A stretch of 64,000 bases of DNA from Hevea brasiliensis (Eukaryota; Streptophyta; Magnoliopsida; Malpighiales; Euphorbiaceae). Position numbers and translations under genes: made by a program. The DNA is taken from positions 42,657,566-42,721,565 of the forward strand of contig NC_079510.1 in NCBI RefSeq assembly GCF_030052815.1, read 5' to 3'. Each line of letters starts with the position of its first letter. The first letter of the stretch is position 1. Below are positions 35,844 to 48,047 of the stretch, piece after piece. The notes below the pieces were generated by a model, which did not search any database, was not told the origin of the DNA, and worked only from the letters and a program-made list of their open reading frames with translations.

Positions 35844-36357
35844 TAGAGGTGCACGGGTCAGTTTGGGCAGACTCAATATATTTTATTAAATTAAATTGAA
35901 AAGTGAATTTTGATAGTATTCAAATCAAAATTAACAAATTAAATTAAAAAATCAAATATGTTTAATTTTCACATTAGGCAAGTTGAGTAATTTGGACAGT
36001 TTTTATATATTTTAATTTTTTTTATAATTCATTTTTTGTTAAATCTTTTTCATATACATATTATTATATATTGATTGAAAAAATAAAATATTAATTTAAG
36101 ATGTATTATTCAGTAAATCTAAATAAAATAAAAATAAAATAAAGTTATTTCAGTATTTCTTATATATATATATATATATATAGACACAGTTTGGATTCAG
36201 TTTTTACTATATCAACTCAAAACCCAAATTAAAAATTCGGTTTATAATTATTCTCAAACTATAACCAATATATAAATATATAAAATCAATAATTTTGGTT
36301 TGAATTTACCCGAGTTGGTCGGATTAATCAATTTGTTAGTTTTTTTGTACACTTCTA
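35844..36357. mobile_element. hAT-type MITE copy B
   Basis: Ends tagaggtgcac and gtacacttcta; exact 8-bp duplication gttgtgtg at 35836-35843 and 36358-36365. 514 bp. More diverged and A/T-rich inside than copies A, C and D. Confidence 0.87.
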
Positions 36358-36471
36358 GTTGTGTGTGTGCATTTGAGAGGGAATGCTTAACCTCCTTGAA
36401 AAAAATTGAGAAAAAAAAACCTCAAATATCTCTAATTTGACTATTGGCTTCGAAAAAACATCTCCAATCCA

Positions 36472-36800
36472 ATGCCTCTTATTTTTAATGGAGAAAACTA
36501 TCCTGTTTGGACTATTAAAACGAAGGCTTTCCTTAGAGCTTTTGGTCTCTGGGAAGTAAAAGAAACTCTTAAAAAGAATACAACAAAGCTCATGAAGATT
36601 GTAAATCGAGGCGGGTTGCTTGTGGGAGACCTAACAAAAAAGAGGATAATTCAAAAGATTTTAGTTAGTACTTGAGAGGATTTGAGGGAAATATCTCCTC
36701 CTTTGAGGATTCAAAAGACCTCTCAAGTATGAGTCTATCAAAATTGGTGAATACCCTACAAGCTGTTGCGATTACTCCAATGATGAGAAAGTTTAAGAGA
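36472..36800 (+). pseudogene. Copia gag fragment
   Basis: Reads FNGENYPVWTIKTKAFLRAFGLWEV, then after an internal loss IVNRGGLL...KKRIIQKILVS, a stop at 36673-36675, and, in another frame, ISSFEDSKDLSSMSLSKLVNTLQA. These are N-terminal, middle and C-terminal blocks of the copia gag family, comparable with the gag at 47950-46955. The middle is deleted and no LTR is seen. Confidence 0.8.
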
Positions 36801-36964
36801 ACAGAAATGATTTTCATTGAATTGAATAAGCAACGGCTCAATAGATACAACTATACATACAGCAAAGCTGAATTAACTAAGTTACTAACAAATTGGAAAA
36901 TAGAAAAATACATGTGGAAAACAGTTCTAACTAATTTTGGCACTATAAGTTTCTTTTCTATTTT

Positions 36965-37700
36965 GCTGGCTTAGGGCACCCCCCCACGCGACGCAAGCTG
37001 GAGAGTATATGTTAACCATTCCCAGCTTCATAACAAAAGCTTTAAAAGGGGCAACAACTAGTGGTTTAGTACATATATCAACTAATTGATCCGAGGAAGA
37101 AAAAGGTATCAATATGATCAATCCTGACTGCAGTTTCTGCCTAATAATATGACAATTAATTTTTATATGCTTGGTACGCTCCTGAAAAGTGGAATCTGCT
37201 GCAATTTGTAGTGCAGACTTATTATCATAAAACAGTAAGGCAGGCTGAGAATAAGGAACATGTAAATCTTAAAGCAAATACAATAACCATTGAAGCTCAC
37301 ATGTAGTAATTGCCAAAGCCCTATATTCTGCCTCTGAAGATGACTTGGAAATAGTGGATTGTTTATTTGTATGCCAGCAAATCAGTGAAGAACTAAGAAA
37401 CACACAAAAGCCTATGATGGATTTTCTAGTATCTACATAACCAGCCCAATCCGAATCACTAAAGGCTTTAAGTTGTAAATTAGAGGTTGCTGGAAAAAAA
37501 AAAAAACTTGCACTAGGGGCACCTTTTATGTATTGAAGTATTTTATGAGCTGCTTGTAAGTGAACAGTAGTAGGAGCATTAAGAAATTGACTTAATTGTT
37601 AAACAGCAAAAGAAATGTCGAGCCTTGTAGAGGTGAGATACAAAAGCCTACCAATGAGTCTTCTATATTGAGAAAGTTTACTCCGTGGAATACCCTCGAA
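36965..37700 (-). pseudogene. Copia RT end and RNase H fragment
   Basis: On the minus strand: YRRLIGRLLYLTSTR, FSDSDWAGYVDTRKS, SSSEAEYRALA and FYDNKSALQIAADSTFQERTKHI, with stops and small indels. It is the 3' end of a copia pol, opposite in orientation to the gag scrap beside it, so these are two different insertions or a rearranged one. Confidence 0.82.
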
Positions 37701-38357
37701 GCCGTTCGGAATCTTGCTCCTCAATATAAAGAATCGGTTCTTCTAATTCTTCAATAAAGAAGGGAGGTCGGTAAAAAGCCCATAATGCGGCTTGGCTTGG
37801 AAGAACCAGTACTCGTCGTCCTTTCGATGAGTTAGCCTATGCAACTCAGCAAAAACCTTTGTTGTAGGCTTGAGCTTTTTGGCTCGGCATAAGCCTCTGA
37901 AAGCCACTAGAATTTGCCATGAGTTCGGGTGCACTTGGACAACACATACATGGTGGAACTTCAGAATGACTTTAAAGAAGTCGTCCAGGGGAAATCAAAG
38001 CCCGGCCTTCAATTATTCTTCATACACCATGATCACGTCATTTTCTTCAAAGAAATGATCGGCTCAGAGATCGCCATGACATCTAATAAGCTCAAAGGAG
38101 TTAGTCTGAAAGTTGTATTCTTGATTGATGGACTGCAGATCGGTTTCTTGGAGGACTGACGGTAACTCATCCACGGGGAGATTTTCTTTCCCTGAAGAAA
38201 ATGCCTGTTTTGATTGGGCCGCCCGAACGTGGGCTGAGGCAGAGGTCGTAGTAGGTTCAGGTTGTCCACTTGGCCTGACCATCTCAACTTCGTCCGACGT
38301 CCACGAGATATGAACGGAAGGCGAGCTTGCAGCTCTCTGACCTTCGGTACTGCTCAT
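37687..38357 (-). pseudogene. Gypsy-type ORF remnant (plant 'gypsy type transposon' N-terminal domain)
   Basis: It starts MSSTEGQRAASS at 38357 and continues, with frame changes, to HPNSWQILVAFRGLCRAKKLKPT and DDEYWFFQAKP, words typical of the plant domain annotated as putative gypsy type transposon (Transposase_28 in older databases; from memory). At least two stops and a frame change. No pol follows. Confidence 0.6.
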
Positions 38358-40980
38358 TTCCAGAAAACTAAAAAGAAATCAATCGAGAAAAAATTGAAAC
38401 CCTTGCTGGAGTATAAATCGGTGCCTGAAAACTCTAAAAAGTGAGAAGAAGTGCTGAAATTGCTAGGAGGAAGCTCTAAAATGACATAAGGAAACAAATG
38501 ACTCACCCACCCCCTATTTATACCTGTCTGAGCATTAAATGCTCATGAATCCCAAGTGACGCATCAGTTAGCGGAACTGGGCTGCCATCTTGACACGTCG
38601 CAAAAAAGGTTCCAAAAATATAATAAAAATTGGATAAATGAGATCGGTTAACTAAGGTCATCAAATTGAATAAATTTCCAAACCTACTTATCGCCGAATG
38701 GCGATTCGTCTAGGGATCAGATCGGATGCACTTATCAGAGATCGGATTACATCATTTGGGCAATCTCAAAAGATCAAATTACATTATTTGTGCGATCTCT
38801 CAAAATCAGTACTACATTCTACCTAGCTTAAGACTGCTCCAAGGCTCAGAATATAGGCCTATGTCAAAGCCTAGTCTTGTGGCTGAATCAAAAGATGTGT
38901 TTGATCAGAAAGCCAGCCACAAATGTTAGATAGATGTGCAGCTCAGATAGGGTGACTATGACTCTCAGGATATTGAGCGGAGTCATCAACGATGTCATTG
39001 ACCAGAACCGAGTTGCAGTCAGGACACGCGATATGGTTGGGAGCCAAATGAACTTCAAGAGGAGGTTAGCGACATTAAGATTGAAATTAGCAGTCCTCTT
39101 ATCCGAGATCGGTCTACCGATTATATCGATAGACTGATTCGAGATCAGCATGGCTGTCGCTTTCGGTCTCGATTGGTAAATTAGTTCAATTCTTTCACTG
39201 TCATTAGGTGACATTCTCATAGCTCTCCGATCGCCAGGGACATAAATTTTCAGGCGAGGGGCGAAGGAAACAGTCAAAAAAAGATCAAAAGGGCCATCAT
39301 AATAAGAATTATCACTGGAAAAGCTAGAATTGGAGAAGTGGTGCATCGAAAATAAACTGAAAAAGGAAAAGTGAAGTGTGAAGGTGATTTCCTATTGCTG
39401 CATATATATAGGGCCTTGGCATTTATTGCATACAGAACCCGAAGCGGATGTATCGGTAATCGAAGAATTTATTACATTGACCAATGCAAGTCAGATAAAG
39501 AGGAAAGATCGGAATAAGAGAGATCGGGAAATAAAAGGGACCCGATGCAAGAGATAGAGATCGAAAAATGGGATGGTCATGATAATACAGAAGGTGACCT
39601 ATAAAGATCGAAAAGCGCAGAAGGGTTAAGTAACTTCCGATCTGAACTTTCCACTAACTCTCTCCATCGTCAGATTCGAGTTAGTTAAAACATTGTAAGC
39701 TTGATCAGATCCTCACCACACATCTCATTTGCAAGGACGCCCACCTAGCCGCTAGACGCCAGAACAGTTAAAGCAGTCCAGTACATTTCGATCTCCACCG
39801 TTGATCATAATCGTAAGGATGGATCCGGAGCCCTTGAATCAAAAAGCAGATGATAGGTTCAGTGCTTTTTATTCCCAGCCTTTGGATCCATTTTGTAAGG
39901 TAAGATCCCGAGCTGTTGGATTAAGAAGAGAAAGGATGGATATTCTAAATGTGATCCCAACCCTCCATTTTGATTCTCTTTAATTCTCAGACATCAGATT
40001 ATGTCCTTTTGAATCTAAACCCTCCGTCTCCCCCTGGCAAGATCCTAACCCTTCATTATGGGCACCCGTTCCCTAGAAATACCTGTATGCAATACTGTAG
40101 AAGGGATAGACAAAAAACGAGAAGGTGATGATTATAGTGAAAAGACTCTGAAATTTGATTTAGTCTTGCTACTTGCCATTCTGAGCTTTGGAAGTGTTGA
40201 GAAACTTTAGAAACCAGTTTTTTTAAGTATTTCACTAAAAGGAGCTCTAAGTCCTGAAACTTCCATTTTTAGTTTCTGTGCAACCATCTTCATATCACCT
40301 CATTCCCACCGTTCTAGTATCTGGCAAAGAGTTCAACTTTGTTCCGACCTATTTCCATTACATCGGGTAAGTTCGAGTCCTTCGACAGTCAGCTTTCATC
40401 TCTACAAGATTTATAGATTCCGGAATCAGCTCATCTGTCTCCCTAACTTCCAACAGGTAAGCGCCTAAACTGTTATTTTATCGAACATCCTTTTTTGTTT
40501 TCTCCAGTTTTCTTTTGAAATTTCTTTTATATCCAGTCGCATTAAATCTCAAAATAGATTATCTAGGCCAATAGTTATTTCCTGTGTCTTCTTTTATTTC
40601 ATTCACAAATTCCATTTATCGTCATTTAGTTTTCATTTCCTTCTAGAGTAGACGTTCAAGTCACAAGCAACTTGTAAATATTTAAAAGAATATAATATAA
40701 TAAATTGGGAATCATGATAAGATCAGATCTCGGACTAGCGACTAAAAAGAGATCGGATATCGCTAATCGAAGAGTTTTAATAAAGTGATCATGCGGAAGA
40801 TCAGCAAGGAGTTCGATTTTTCATCCACTATCTAGTTATAAGGTCTCATAGCCTAGGAAAAGTTGTACATGGGTCTCTTATGTCCTTAGTACTTCATTCC
40901 CACAAAAAGGGGTCAAGGAGGACCCTTTACCAAAATCCTTAGTTCCAAGTTCTTACAAAACGCCATCCTAATAAACAAAT
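38358..40980. other. GATCGG-rich repeat DNA, probable gypsy LTR/leader remains
   Basis: No supported gene. The words gatcgg, gatcaga and ccgatc recur throughout. A 152-codon minus-strand frame at 39346-38888 has no recognised domain. TATA-like stretches lie near 38515 and 39405 upstream of minus-strand frames. It is probably the LTR or leader of the element whose gag remnant is at 37687-38357. Confidence 0.45.
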
Positions 40981-41690
40981 TAAGAGTTCGGGGGGCAGAA
41001 CTCTTACCCGAACTCAGTTTAATTTTTAATGCAAACACATTAGGAGTTCGGGGGAGAGTTTTTACCTGAACTAAGTCTAATTTTTAATACAACACATTAA
41101 GAGATTGGGGGAGAGTTCTTACCCGAGTCTTAATTAAAATTCTTAAATACACTAAAGAGATCAGGAGAGAGTTCTTACCCGAATTCTCAGAAAAAAAAAT
41201 TGTAATAAATATGTGGAGATCGGAGAAGAGTTCTTATCCGAAATCTCCCGCTTAAATTTTAAACAGAATACACTAAGAGATCGGGAGAGAGTTCTTACTC
41301 GAATTCTCAAATAAATTCTTAACACTAAGAGACCGAGGGAGAGTTCTTATCCGAGTTCTCAATTAAATCCTTAACACTAAGAGATCGGGGAGAGTCCTTA
41401 CCCGAGTTCTTAATTAAATACACCAAAGAGATCGGGGGAGAGTTCTTACCCGAATTCTTAGAAAAAAAAAATCTTAATAAATATGTGGAGATTGGAGGAG
41501 AGTTCTTATCCGAAATCTTCCGCTTAAATTTTAAACAGAATACACTAAGAGATCAGGGGAGAGTTCTTACCCGAATTCTCGGTCAAAAATCTTAATAAAA
41601 TGTGTGGAGATCGGAGGAAAGTTCTAATATGAAATCTCCCGCTTAATACATTAAGAGATCGGGAGAGAGATTTTACTCGAATTCTCTTAA
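40981..41690. repeat. Tandem array of 13 degenerate 46-62-bp units with hairpins
   Basis: Each unit has a core like gagatcggggagagttctta followed by cccgaattctc, then an A/T spacer. The core arms gagatcggg and cccgaattctc pair into a short imperfect hairpin. Some units recur as pairs, one ending ttaataaatatg and the next starting tggagatcgga, which suggests a higher-order dimer. Confidence 0.9.
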
Positions 41691-41929
41691 CTTAAACCCA
41701 AATTAAAACATCACAACTTCAATATGCGAATTAACCCCGAACAAAAAAAATCCATTACACAATAACTATTCACTGAAGGGTCATCTTATGTACTCGTGTT
41801 CTTGGACAACCCTAAATAGTGAAATATCAAATATTCCTTTTATCCGTATAAAGGATTAACATCGCCATTACACCCCTCTAATTATCAATTTTAATTCATA
41901 AAGAGCATAACATTAAATCTGCTTACCCT

Positions 41930-42125
41930 CATTGTTGAGGGACGAGGTGGGGTGCCTAACACCTTCCCCACCCGTATATGGACCCTGAACCTAGAATCTC
42001 TATTTTCAAAGTGATTTTTTTTTAATTTATTTTTAAAAATGATTTTCTTTAATTTCCCTCAAAATAAATATGGTGACTCCTCACTTTTCCCACTTTGGCG
42101 AGAATCGTCCGGCGACCACAAAGTC
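41930..42125 (+). repeat. Retrotransposon leader-like block
   Basis: Contains ggggtgcctaacaccttccc, a word I associate with the leaders of plant Tat/Ogre-type gypsy elements, then ggtgactcctcac and ggcgagaatcgtccggcgac. No intact LTR pair is found around it. Confidence 0.4.
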
Positions 42126-42600
42126 CATGCTATAGTAAGGAAAATTCTTCTTGTGCTTACCTTGCTACCAAATAATGTATAATTATGACAAGTTTGAAAA
42201 AGTAACATCATTGTGTGCGACTTACAAATTCTTCATGTTTTCACCTGAATGTTTAGGAACAGAGAATGAAGTCAGAGAATCTTTTCAATTGCGCTACAAA
42301 AAGTTCCATTCAATAATCAAACAGCCATTGTTAATGCGCAAGATAAGACATTCTATTTCCTGGGAGTGGCAAATGCTCGTTGGTTGCATTTGGGTTCTTA
42401 AATTTGTTTATTGCAATGCTGTTTAACTTTGTTGAACCTTTGTAAAGGATCGTATCAATTGGTGCATAAGCCTCGTGCTCATGCTCATGGGTTCACTACT
42501 TGGGATACTTTGCATCTACCTACAGGCAAAGATGCCTAAATGGGAAACAGATTCACCTCCATGTTTGGTGGAGTACAACTATTACAAGAACTCTTCCCTG
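42126..42600. other. Unassigned stretch
   Basis: A 91-codon plus-strand frame at 42151-42426 shows no family I recognise. The neighbouring frames are broken. It could be a decayed host or element gene. Confidence 0.3.
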
Positions 42601-43021
42601 TGTTTGGAAGGGAATTGGAGAGAAATTAAACAAGTGAAATAAAGAGAAAAGAAAAGAAAAGAAATTTAATTTATTTTCTATTGTTTAGATAGATTATTAG
42701 AATTGGAAAGAAATGCAATTTCTCTCTTGAAAAAAAAGAGAGAAAATAACTATTATATCATTTTTTTTTCTTATGTCTATTATGTTGCAGAAGAATATTT
42801 TAGTACATTACTATAAATTTCTCTCCATTTCTCTCTATTTCCCACCAATTTGGAGAGAAATAGTGTGGGTTAATTACAAAGAAGAGAAGAAATTCCGTTT
42901 CTCTTCATTTCTTCTTATTTCTCTTCCTTTCTCTCTTTTACTTAATGTCCAAACAAAGGAATGAAAAGAAATCAAATTTCTTTTCTTTTCTCTTCTCTCC
43001 ATTTCCCTCAATCCAAATAAA
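42601..43021. repeat. Inverted-repeat element, MITE-like
   Basis: The left end tgtttggaagggaattggag and right end ctccatttccctcaatccaa are imperfect inverted repeats. The interior is rich in agagaaa/tttctct. No clear target duplication. Confidence 0.6.
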
Positions 43022-43650
43022 GCATTACTATCGGCTATTTCTCTGCTTACTAAAAGTATTTGCTTTGATGCTATCTTCTAACCATTTGATGGATGATGGA
43101 AATTTTTTCTTCTCTTTCGTGATAAAGAGATTTATAGGTTAGAGCTAGAGAGGCAAAATGAAATAGACGTGCTGTGATAATGGTTTAGTTAGAACAATGA
43201 GCTCCCAACCCTCTTCCTCGCCAAACCTCTCCCGTAAACCCTCATCTTCCACACACCCTAAACTCAGCCATGCTCAGAACTCTAGACAGACTCACCCTGT
43301 TTCTATTATTCAGAGTTTATACTTTGAGAACTTCCCCTCAGGCTGGGATGCTAGGTCGCTATGATGTTCTTTTTCTCAATTAGGAAGAATAAATAATATT
43401 TACATCCCAAACAAACTCAGTCATAAGGGTAGACGGTTTGGGTTCATTTGCACATCATCGGATGGTTTTTATAGACTTTTGAATGCGATTAATGGAATAC
43501 GGATTGGTTCATACAAGCTGTGGGCCTTTAAGTCAAGATAAGGTAGAGGCAAGGCAGAGAGGGGAAAGGTTAGTGATACAAAGGATAATAGACAGCTTCT
43601 TCGGCAATGAATGGGTGCAAAAGGAGAATAAGCAAAGAAAAGGCCTCCTC

Positions 43651-44037
43651 TGTTGAAAATATTAGTTATACTTAACTAAGAGAGCATATAAAGAACAAAA
43701 GAAAATGGGAGAAGATTATTTTTTATTGAATAATGATCTGCTTAAATACATGAGTTTGCAACTAAAAAACAGAAATAAGAGCAACAAACTTCCTAAACTT
43801 TAGCTACTAACATTAACAGCTAGTAAATAACAGAAAATCAAAACTAATCTCCTAAAAACTATGTCAAAGAGCATATGTTGCATTGAATATCAGTTGCAAC
43901 CCTTACAATCTGATCTTAAAGACACCTGGCATTAAAACCTGAGCTTGCATCCTCAGTTTCACATGTGCTGCCATCTCTGCTAGCCATGTCAGCCTCCGTA
44001 TCAGCAACCCTGCAGCTACTGATGCACACATTCAATA
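43651..44037 (-). repeat. 3' LTR of young copia
   Basis: 387 bp; in element orientation it starts TATTGAATG and ends TTCAACA, so the first dinucleotide is TA rather than TG. The exact flanking duplication supports these limits. Confidence 0.93.
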
Positions 44038-44049
44038 CTCCTCCTTGCA

Positions 44050-46955
44050 TCAGTGGGTGGAGATTCCAAGTTTCTCTATTAGAAACTCAAACTTGCTTCT
44101 AGGAAGAGCTTTAGTGAAGATATCTGCTAGCTGGTTTTCAGTCTTGCAATACTTCAAGCACACTGCACCATCTTTTTGAACATCTCTGAGAAAGAACAAC
44201 TTTATACTAAAATGCTTTGTTTTTCCATGAAAAACTGGATTGTTGGCAATGGCTATAGCTGCCAGATTATCCACAAAGACTTTTGTGCTTTCCTTTTGTT
44301 CCATATGCAGATCAGCCAATAATTTTCTGAGCCACAAAGCTTGATTCACTGCTGCTGTTGCAGCAATGAACTCTACTTCAAAGATTGGTGAGCCACTATC
44401 TCCTGTTTTTTTGAACTCCATGAAAATACTCCTGAACCAAGTGTGAAGCAATACCCTGAAGTACTTTTCATATCATCATAGGAACCAGCCCAGTCACTAT
44501 CCGAGAAACCAAGAAACTGAAAATCTTGGTTTTGTTGAAACAAAATTCCATGATCAACTGTTCCTTTGACATATCTAAGCACACGTTTAGCAGCTTTAAG
44601 ATGCAATTCACTAGCACAATGTAAGAATCTGGACAGAACACTCACAGCATGTAGTATATCAGGTCTTGTTGCTGTGAGATACATCAAGCAACCAATAAGA
44701 CTTCTGTAGTTAGTCTCCTCCACTTTCTCAGTTCCATCTTCCTTGCAAAACTTTTCCTTTTGATTCATAGGAGTGCTCATTGGCTTGCACTCCTCCATCT
44801 GAAATTTCTTTAGGATCTCCTTAGCGTACTTCTTTTGGCATATGAAAATGCCCTGCTGATTTTGTTTAATCTCCATGCCAAGAAAGAATGCCATAGCTCC
44901 CAAGTCTGTCATCTCAAACACCCTTGTCATTTCTTTCTTGAATTGCTCAATAAGAGCTTCATTGCTTCCTGTGACTAAAAGATCATCTACATAAAGTGAG
45001 ACAATCACAAGATTTTTGTCAGCATGCTTAACATAAAGAGTGGACTCACTCAGACTCTTCACAAAGCCTTGGTCCAGCAAGTGTTGATCAATTCTGCTGT
45101 ACCAAGCCCTTGGAGCCTGTTTCAATCCATATAGAGCTTTCTTAAGGAGATAAACTTTGTTCTCTTGACCATTTACAACAAATCCCTCTGGCTGTTCAAC
45201 AAAAATTTCCTCTTGTAGATATCCATTGAGAAAAGCTGATTTCACGTCGAGTTGAAATACCTTCCACCTATATTGAGCAGCCAATGCCAGCAGCAACCTG
45301 ATAGTGTCCAATCTTGCTACAGGAGCAAAAGTTTCTGAGTAATCTACACCAAACACTTGAGCATAGCCTTTCACCACTAGCCTTGCCTTGTGCTTGTTAA
45401 TGGAGCCATCTGCATTTAGCTTGGTTCTAAACACCCATTTGACACCAATGACTTTTCTGTGCTCAGGTCTATCAACCAGCTCCCATGTCTGATTTTTCTC
45501 AATCATTCTTAACTCCTCCTGCATTGCAACCATCCATCTTGGATCATTTTTAGCCTCTTCATATCCTGCTGGTTCAAGAATAGCAACACTGCATCTCTGA
45601 TAAACATCAGAGAGCAATCTAGTGCCTCTTACAGGAGGGTCATCAACTAACTCATCCTGATTTTGTATAGGATCAGCAATCAGCTTCTTTTCTGCAGTAT
45701 TCCAGCTCCATTGCTCATTCTCTATGAAGTGCACATCCCTGCTTATGAGAATTTTCCTTGTTTGAGGTTGGAAAATTCTATAAGCCTTAGATATTGAGCT
45801 ATATCCCACAAAGATGCCAGGCTCAGCTTTCTTGTCAAGCTTGTCTCTTTTAATCTGTGGCACATGAGTAAAACACAAGCATCCAAACACTTTAAAATTT
45901 TGCAAAGAGGGCTTGTAACCATACCAAGCCTCAAAAGGAGTCTTCCCATTTACTGCTTTGGTGGGAAGCCTGTTTAGCAGAAATACTGCAGTGTTTGCAG
46001 CCTCTGCCCAATACTCCTTAGGCAATCCTTTTTCATAGAGCATGCACCGTACCATTTCCACAATTGTTCTATTCTTCCTTTCACTCACTCCATTCTGTTG
46101 TGGAGTGTATGGAGCAGTGAGTTGATGCTCAATGCCTGCTTCATCACAGAACAAGTTAAATTGTTCTGAAGTATATTCTTTGCCATTGTCAGACCTTAGA
46201 ACTTGAATCTTGCAGCCACTTTGGTTCTCAATCCACTGCTTGAATTTCAAGAAAACTCCTGCAACTTCTGACTTAAACCTGAGAAAATAAATCCAACACA
46301 TTCTGGTGAAGTCATCAATGAAAACTATGTAATATTTACTGTTTTTAAGTGAAGGAGTTCTCTGAGGTCCAGCCAGATCAGTGTGAATGAGTTGTAGCTT
46401 CTTAGTTGCTCTCCAAGTTGATTGTGAGAAGGGTAATCTAGCTTGCTTGCCAAACTGACAAGCCTTACAATTTGGCACATCAGATTCCAAGTGAGGCAAT
46501 CCCTGAACCAACTGCTTCTTTTGCATAGACAAGACTGCTGCATGATGAAAATGACCTAGTCTTTTATGCCAGGTCTCTGTGTTGCTCATAGCAATAGGAT
46601 AAGCTGCTTGCTCCTCCTTCAATGGATCTAGTGAGAAGCTTTTGCCTCTCATTTTGATTCTGAAGACTTCCTTATCATTGGCATCCTTGATTAAACATTG
46701 CTTATCTTCAAAAATGACTTTAAATCCCTTCTCAAGTAACTGTCCCACACTTAGCAAATTTTGGTCAATATCAGTTACAAACAGAACATCAGTAATTAAT
46801 TTTATACCTGTGCAACTTTCAATGGCTACAGTTCCCTTTCCTTTGACATTAATATGCTCACCATTGCCAATTCTGACTTTTGATACCTCTGATCTGTCTA
46901 GCTCTCTAAAAAGCTCTTGATCATAGGTCATGTGATTGGTACAACCACTATCCAC
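44050..46955 (-). pseudogene. Copia pol, one frameshift near the end
   Basis: 860 codons open from the protease (DSGCTNHMT) through integrase (HTDLAGPQ, FIDDFTRMCW, LRSDNGKEY), RT (KARLVVKGYAQVFGVDYSETFAPV, YVDDLLVTG) into RNase H (SDSDWAGSYDD). The frame breaks near 44375-44400 within the SSKKQEIVA region and continues in the next frame (FEVEFIAATAAVNQALWLRKLL, FVDNLAAIAIANNPVFHGKTKH, LADIFTKALP) to 44050. One small indel explains it. Confidence 0.9.
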
Positions 46956-47950
46956 TAGCCAACATTCACTTGAGCTGCTGCTGCAAAACAGGTTGCTACA
47001 AACAACTGCTCTTCCTCCTCCTGCTGGTCTGCAACTTGAGCCTCATTCCTCTGCTGAAAATTGCTTTTGCAGATTCTCTCATGATGCCCCAACTTGTTGC
47101 ACTTATCGCACTTAACATCAGGTCTTCTCCAACACTTGAACGGTGGATGACCCTTTTTGCCACAGTGTCTGCAAGGAGGAAATTCTTTGTTGTTTCCTCC
47201 ACTGCTGTTGCCAGTGTTAGCAGCTGCTTCTGGTGTGCCAAAGTTCTTCTTTTTGTTTTTCTTTTTCTTGCCTTTTTCTCCTTGGTTGATTTGCAATTTA
47301 GCTTGTAATGCTCCCTCCACAGAACCTTCAGTCCTCATTATTCTTCTTTGTTCTTGGGCCTGTAAAGCATTTAGAAGTTCTGCCAAGCTGATTCTTGACA
47401 GATCTTTAGCATTTTCCAAGGAAGAAATGGTAGCTTCAAATCTTTTAGGAATAGTTACTAGTATTTTCTGAACTATTCTTGAATCAGAAAATTCAGAACC
47501 AAGTAATCTTACCTTGTTGACAATGCTAAGAAGCTTATCAGCATATTCTTTAATTGTCTCAGACTCTTTCATTTTCTGCATCTCAAATTCTCTGACTAGA
47601 TTCAGCACTTGCATTCCCTTGATCCTCTCATCTCCTTCATATTCATTCTTGAGGAAATTCCAAATTTCAAATGCTGATTTCATGGTCATAATTCTGGTGA
47701 AAATTGCTGGTGAGACAGCAGCAAACAAAGAAGCTCTTGCCTTTGACTTTCTTGCTTTCCTTTCCTTATGATTTCTGAGCTGTGCCAGTGTTGGATTGTC
47801 TGGTAATGGAAGAACTTCGTAGTCTTCCTCAACAGCTTCCCAGAGATCATTTGCCTCTAGGTGTGCCTCCATTCTGACTGCCCAGACATGATAATTGTCA
47901 CCATTAAACACTGGTGGTGCTAGAGCTGTGAATGGTGTTTCAGAATCCAT
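46955..47950 (-). CDS. Copia gag, 331 aa, two zinc knuckles
   Basis: Starts MDSETPFTALAPPVFNGDNY near the 5' LTR. UBN2-type gag region about residues 10-210. A basic stretch KKKKNKKK near 230 precedes two CCHC knuckles (CRHCGKKGHPPFKC, CDKCNKLGHHERIC). It ends VNVG at TAG; the pol frame overlaps in another frame (ECWLVDSGCTNHM). In most copia elements gag and pol are one frame, so this is probably a 1-nt indel; programmed frameshifting is less likely. Confidence 0.9.
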   Translation of the reverse strand: MDSETPFTALAPPVFNGDNYHVWAVRMEAHLEANDLWEAVEEDYEVLPLPDNPTLAQLRNHKERKARKSKARASLFAAVSPAIFTRIMTMKSAFEIWNFLKNEYEGDERIKGMQVLNLVREFEMQKMKESETIKEYADKLLSIVNKVRLLGSEFSDSRIVQKILVTIPKRFEATISSLENAKDLSRISLAELLNALQAQEQRRIMRTEGSVEGALQAKLQINQGEKGKKKKNKKKNFGTPEAAANTGNSSGGNNKEFPPCRHCGKKGHPPFKCWRRPDVKCDKCNKLGHHERICKSNFQQRNEAQVADQQEEEEQLFVATCFAAAAQVNVG

Positions 47951-48047
47951 TTATTTAATGGATGGAAGCAAGGTGTTTAGGCCTTTTTGGTGAGGTTCAC
48001 TTGGTTCACGCACAAGTCCCTTTAAGAAGACTGCTCTGATACCAATA

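Noticed and set aside
40981..41690. CRISPR-like array
   Set aside because: Units vary in length and the spacers are alike, so it is a degenerate tandem repeat in a plant nuclear genome.
42151..42426. Plus-strand 91-codon frame
   Set aside because: No family recognised; neighbouring frames are equally open in pieces. Kept only as an unassigned stretch.
46955..46985. Programmed gag-pol frameshift in the young copia
   Set aside because: I see no slippery heptamer with a clear structure after it; a simple indel is the plainer reading. It is kept only as an option in the findings.
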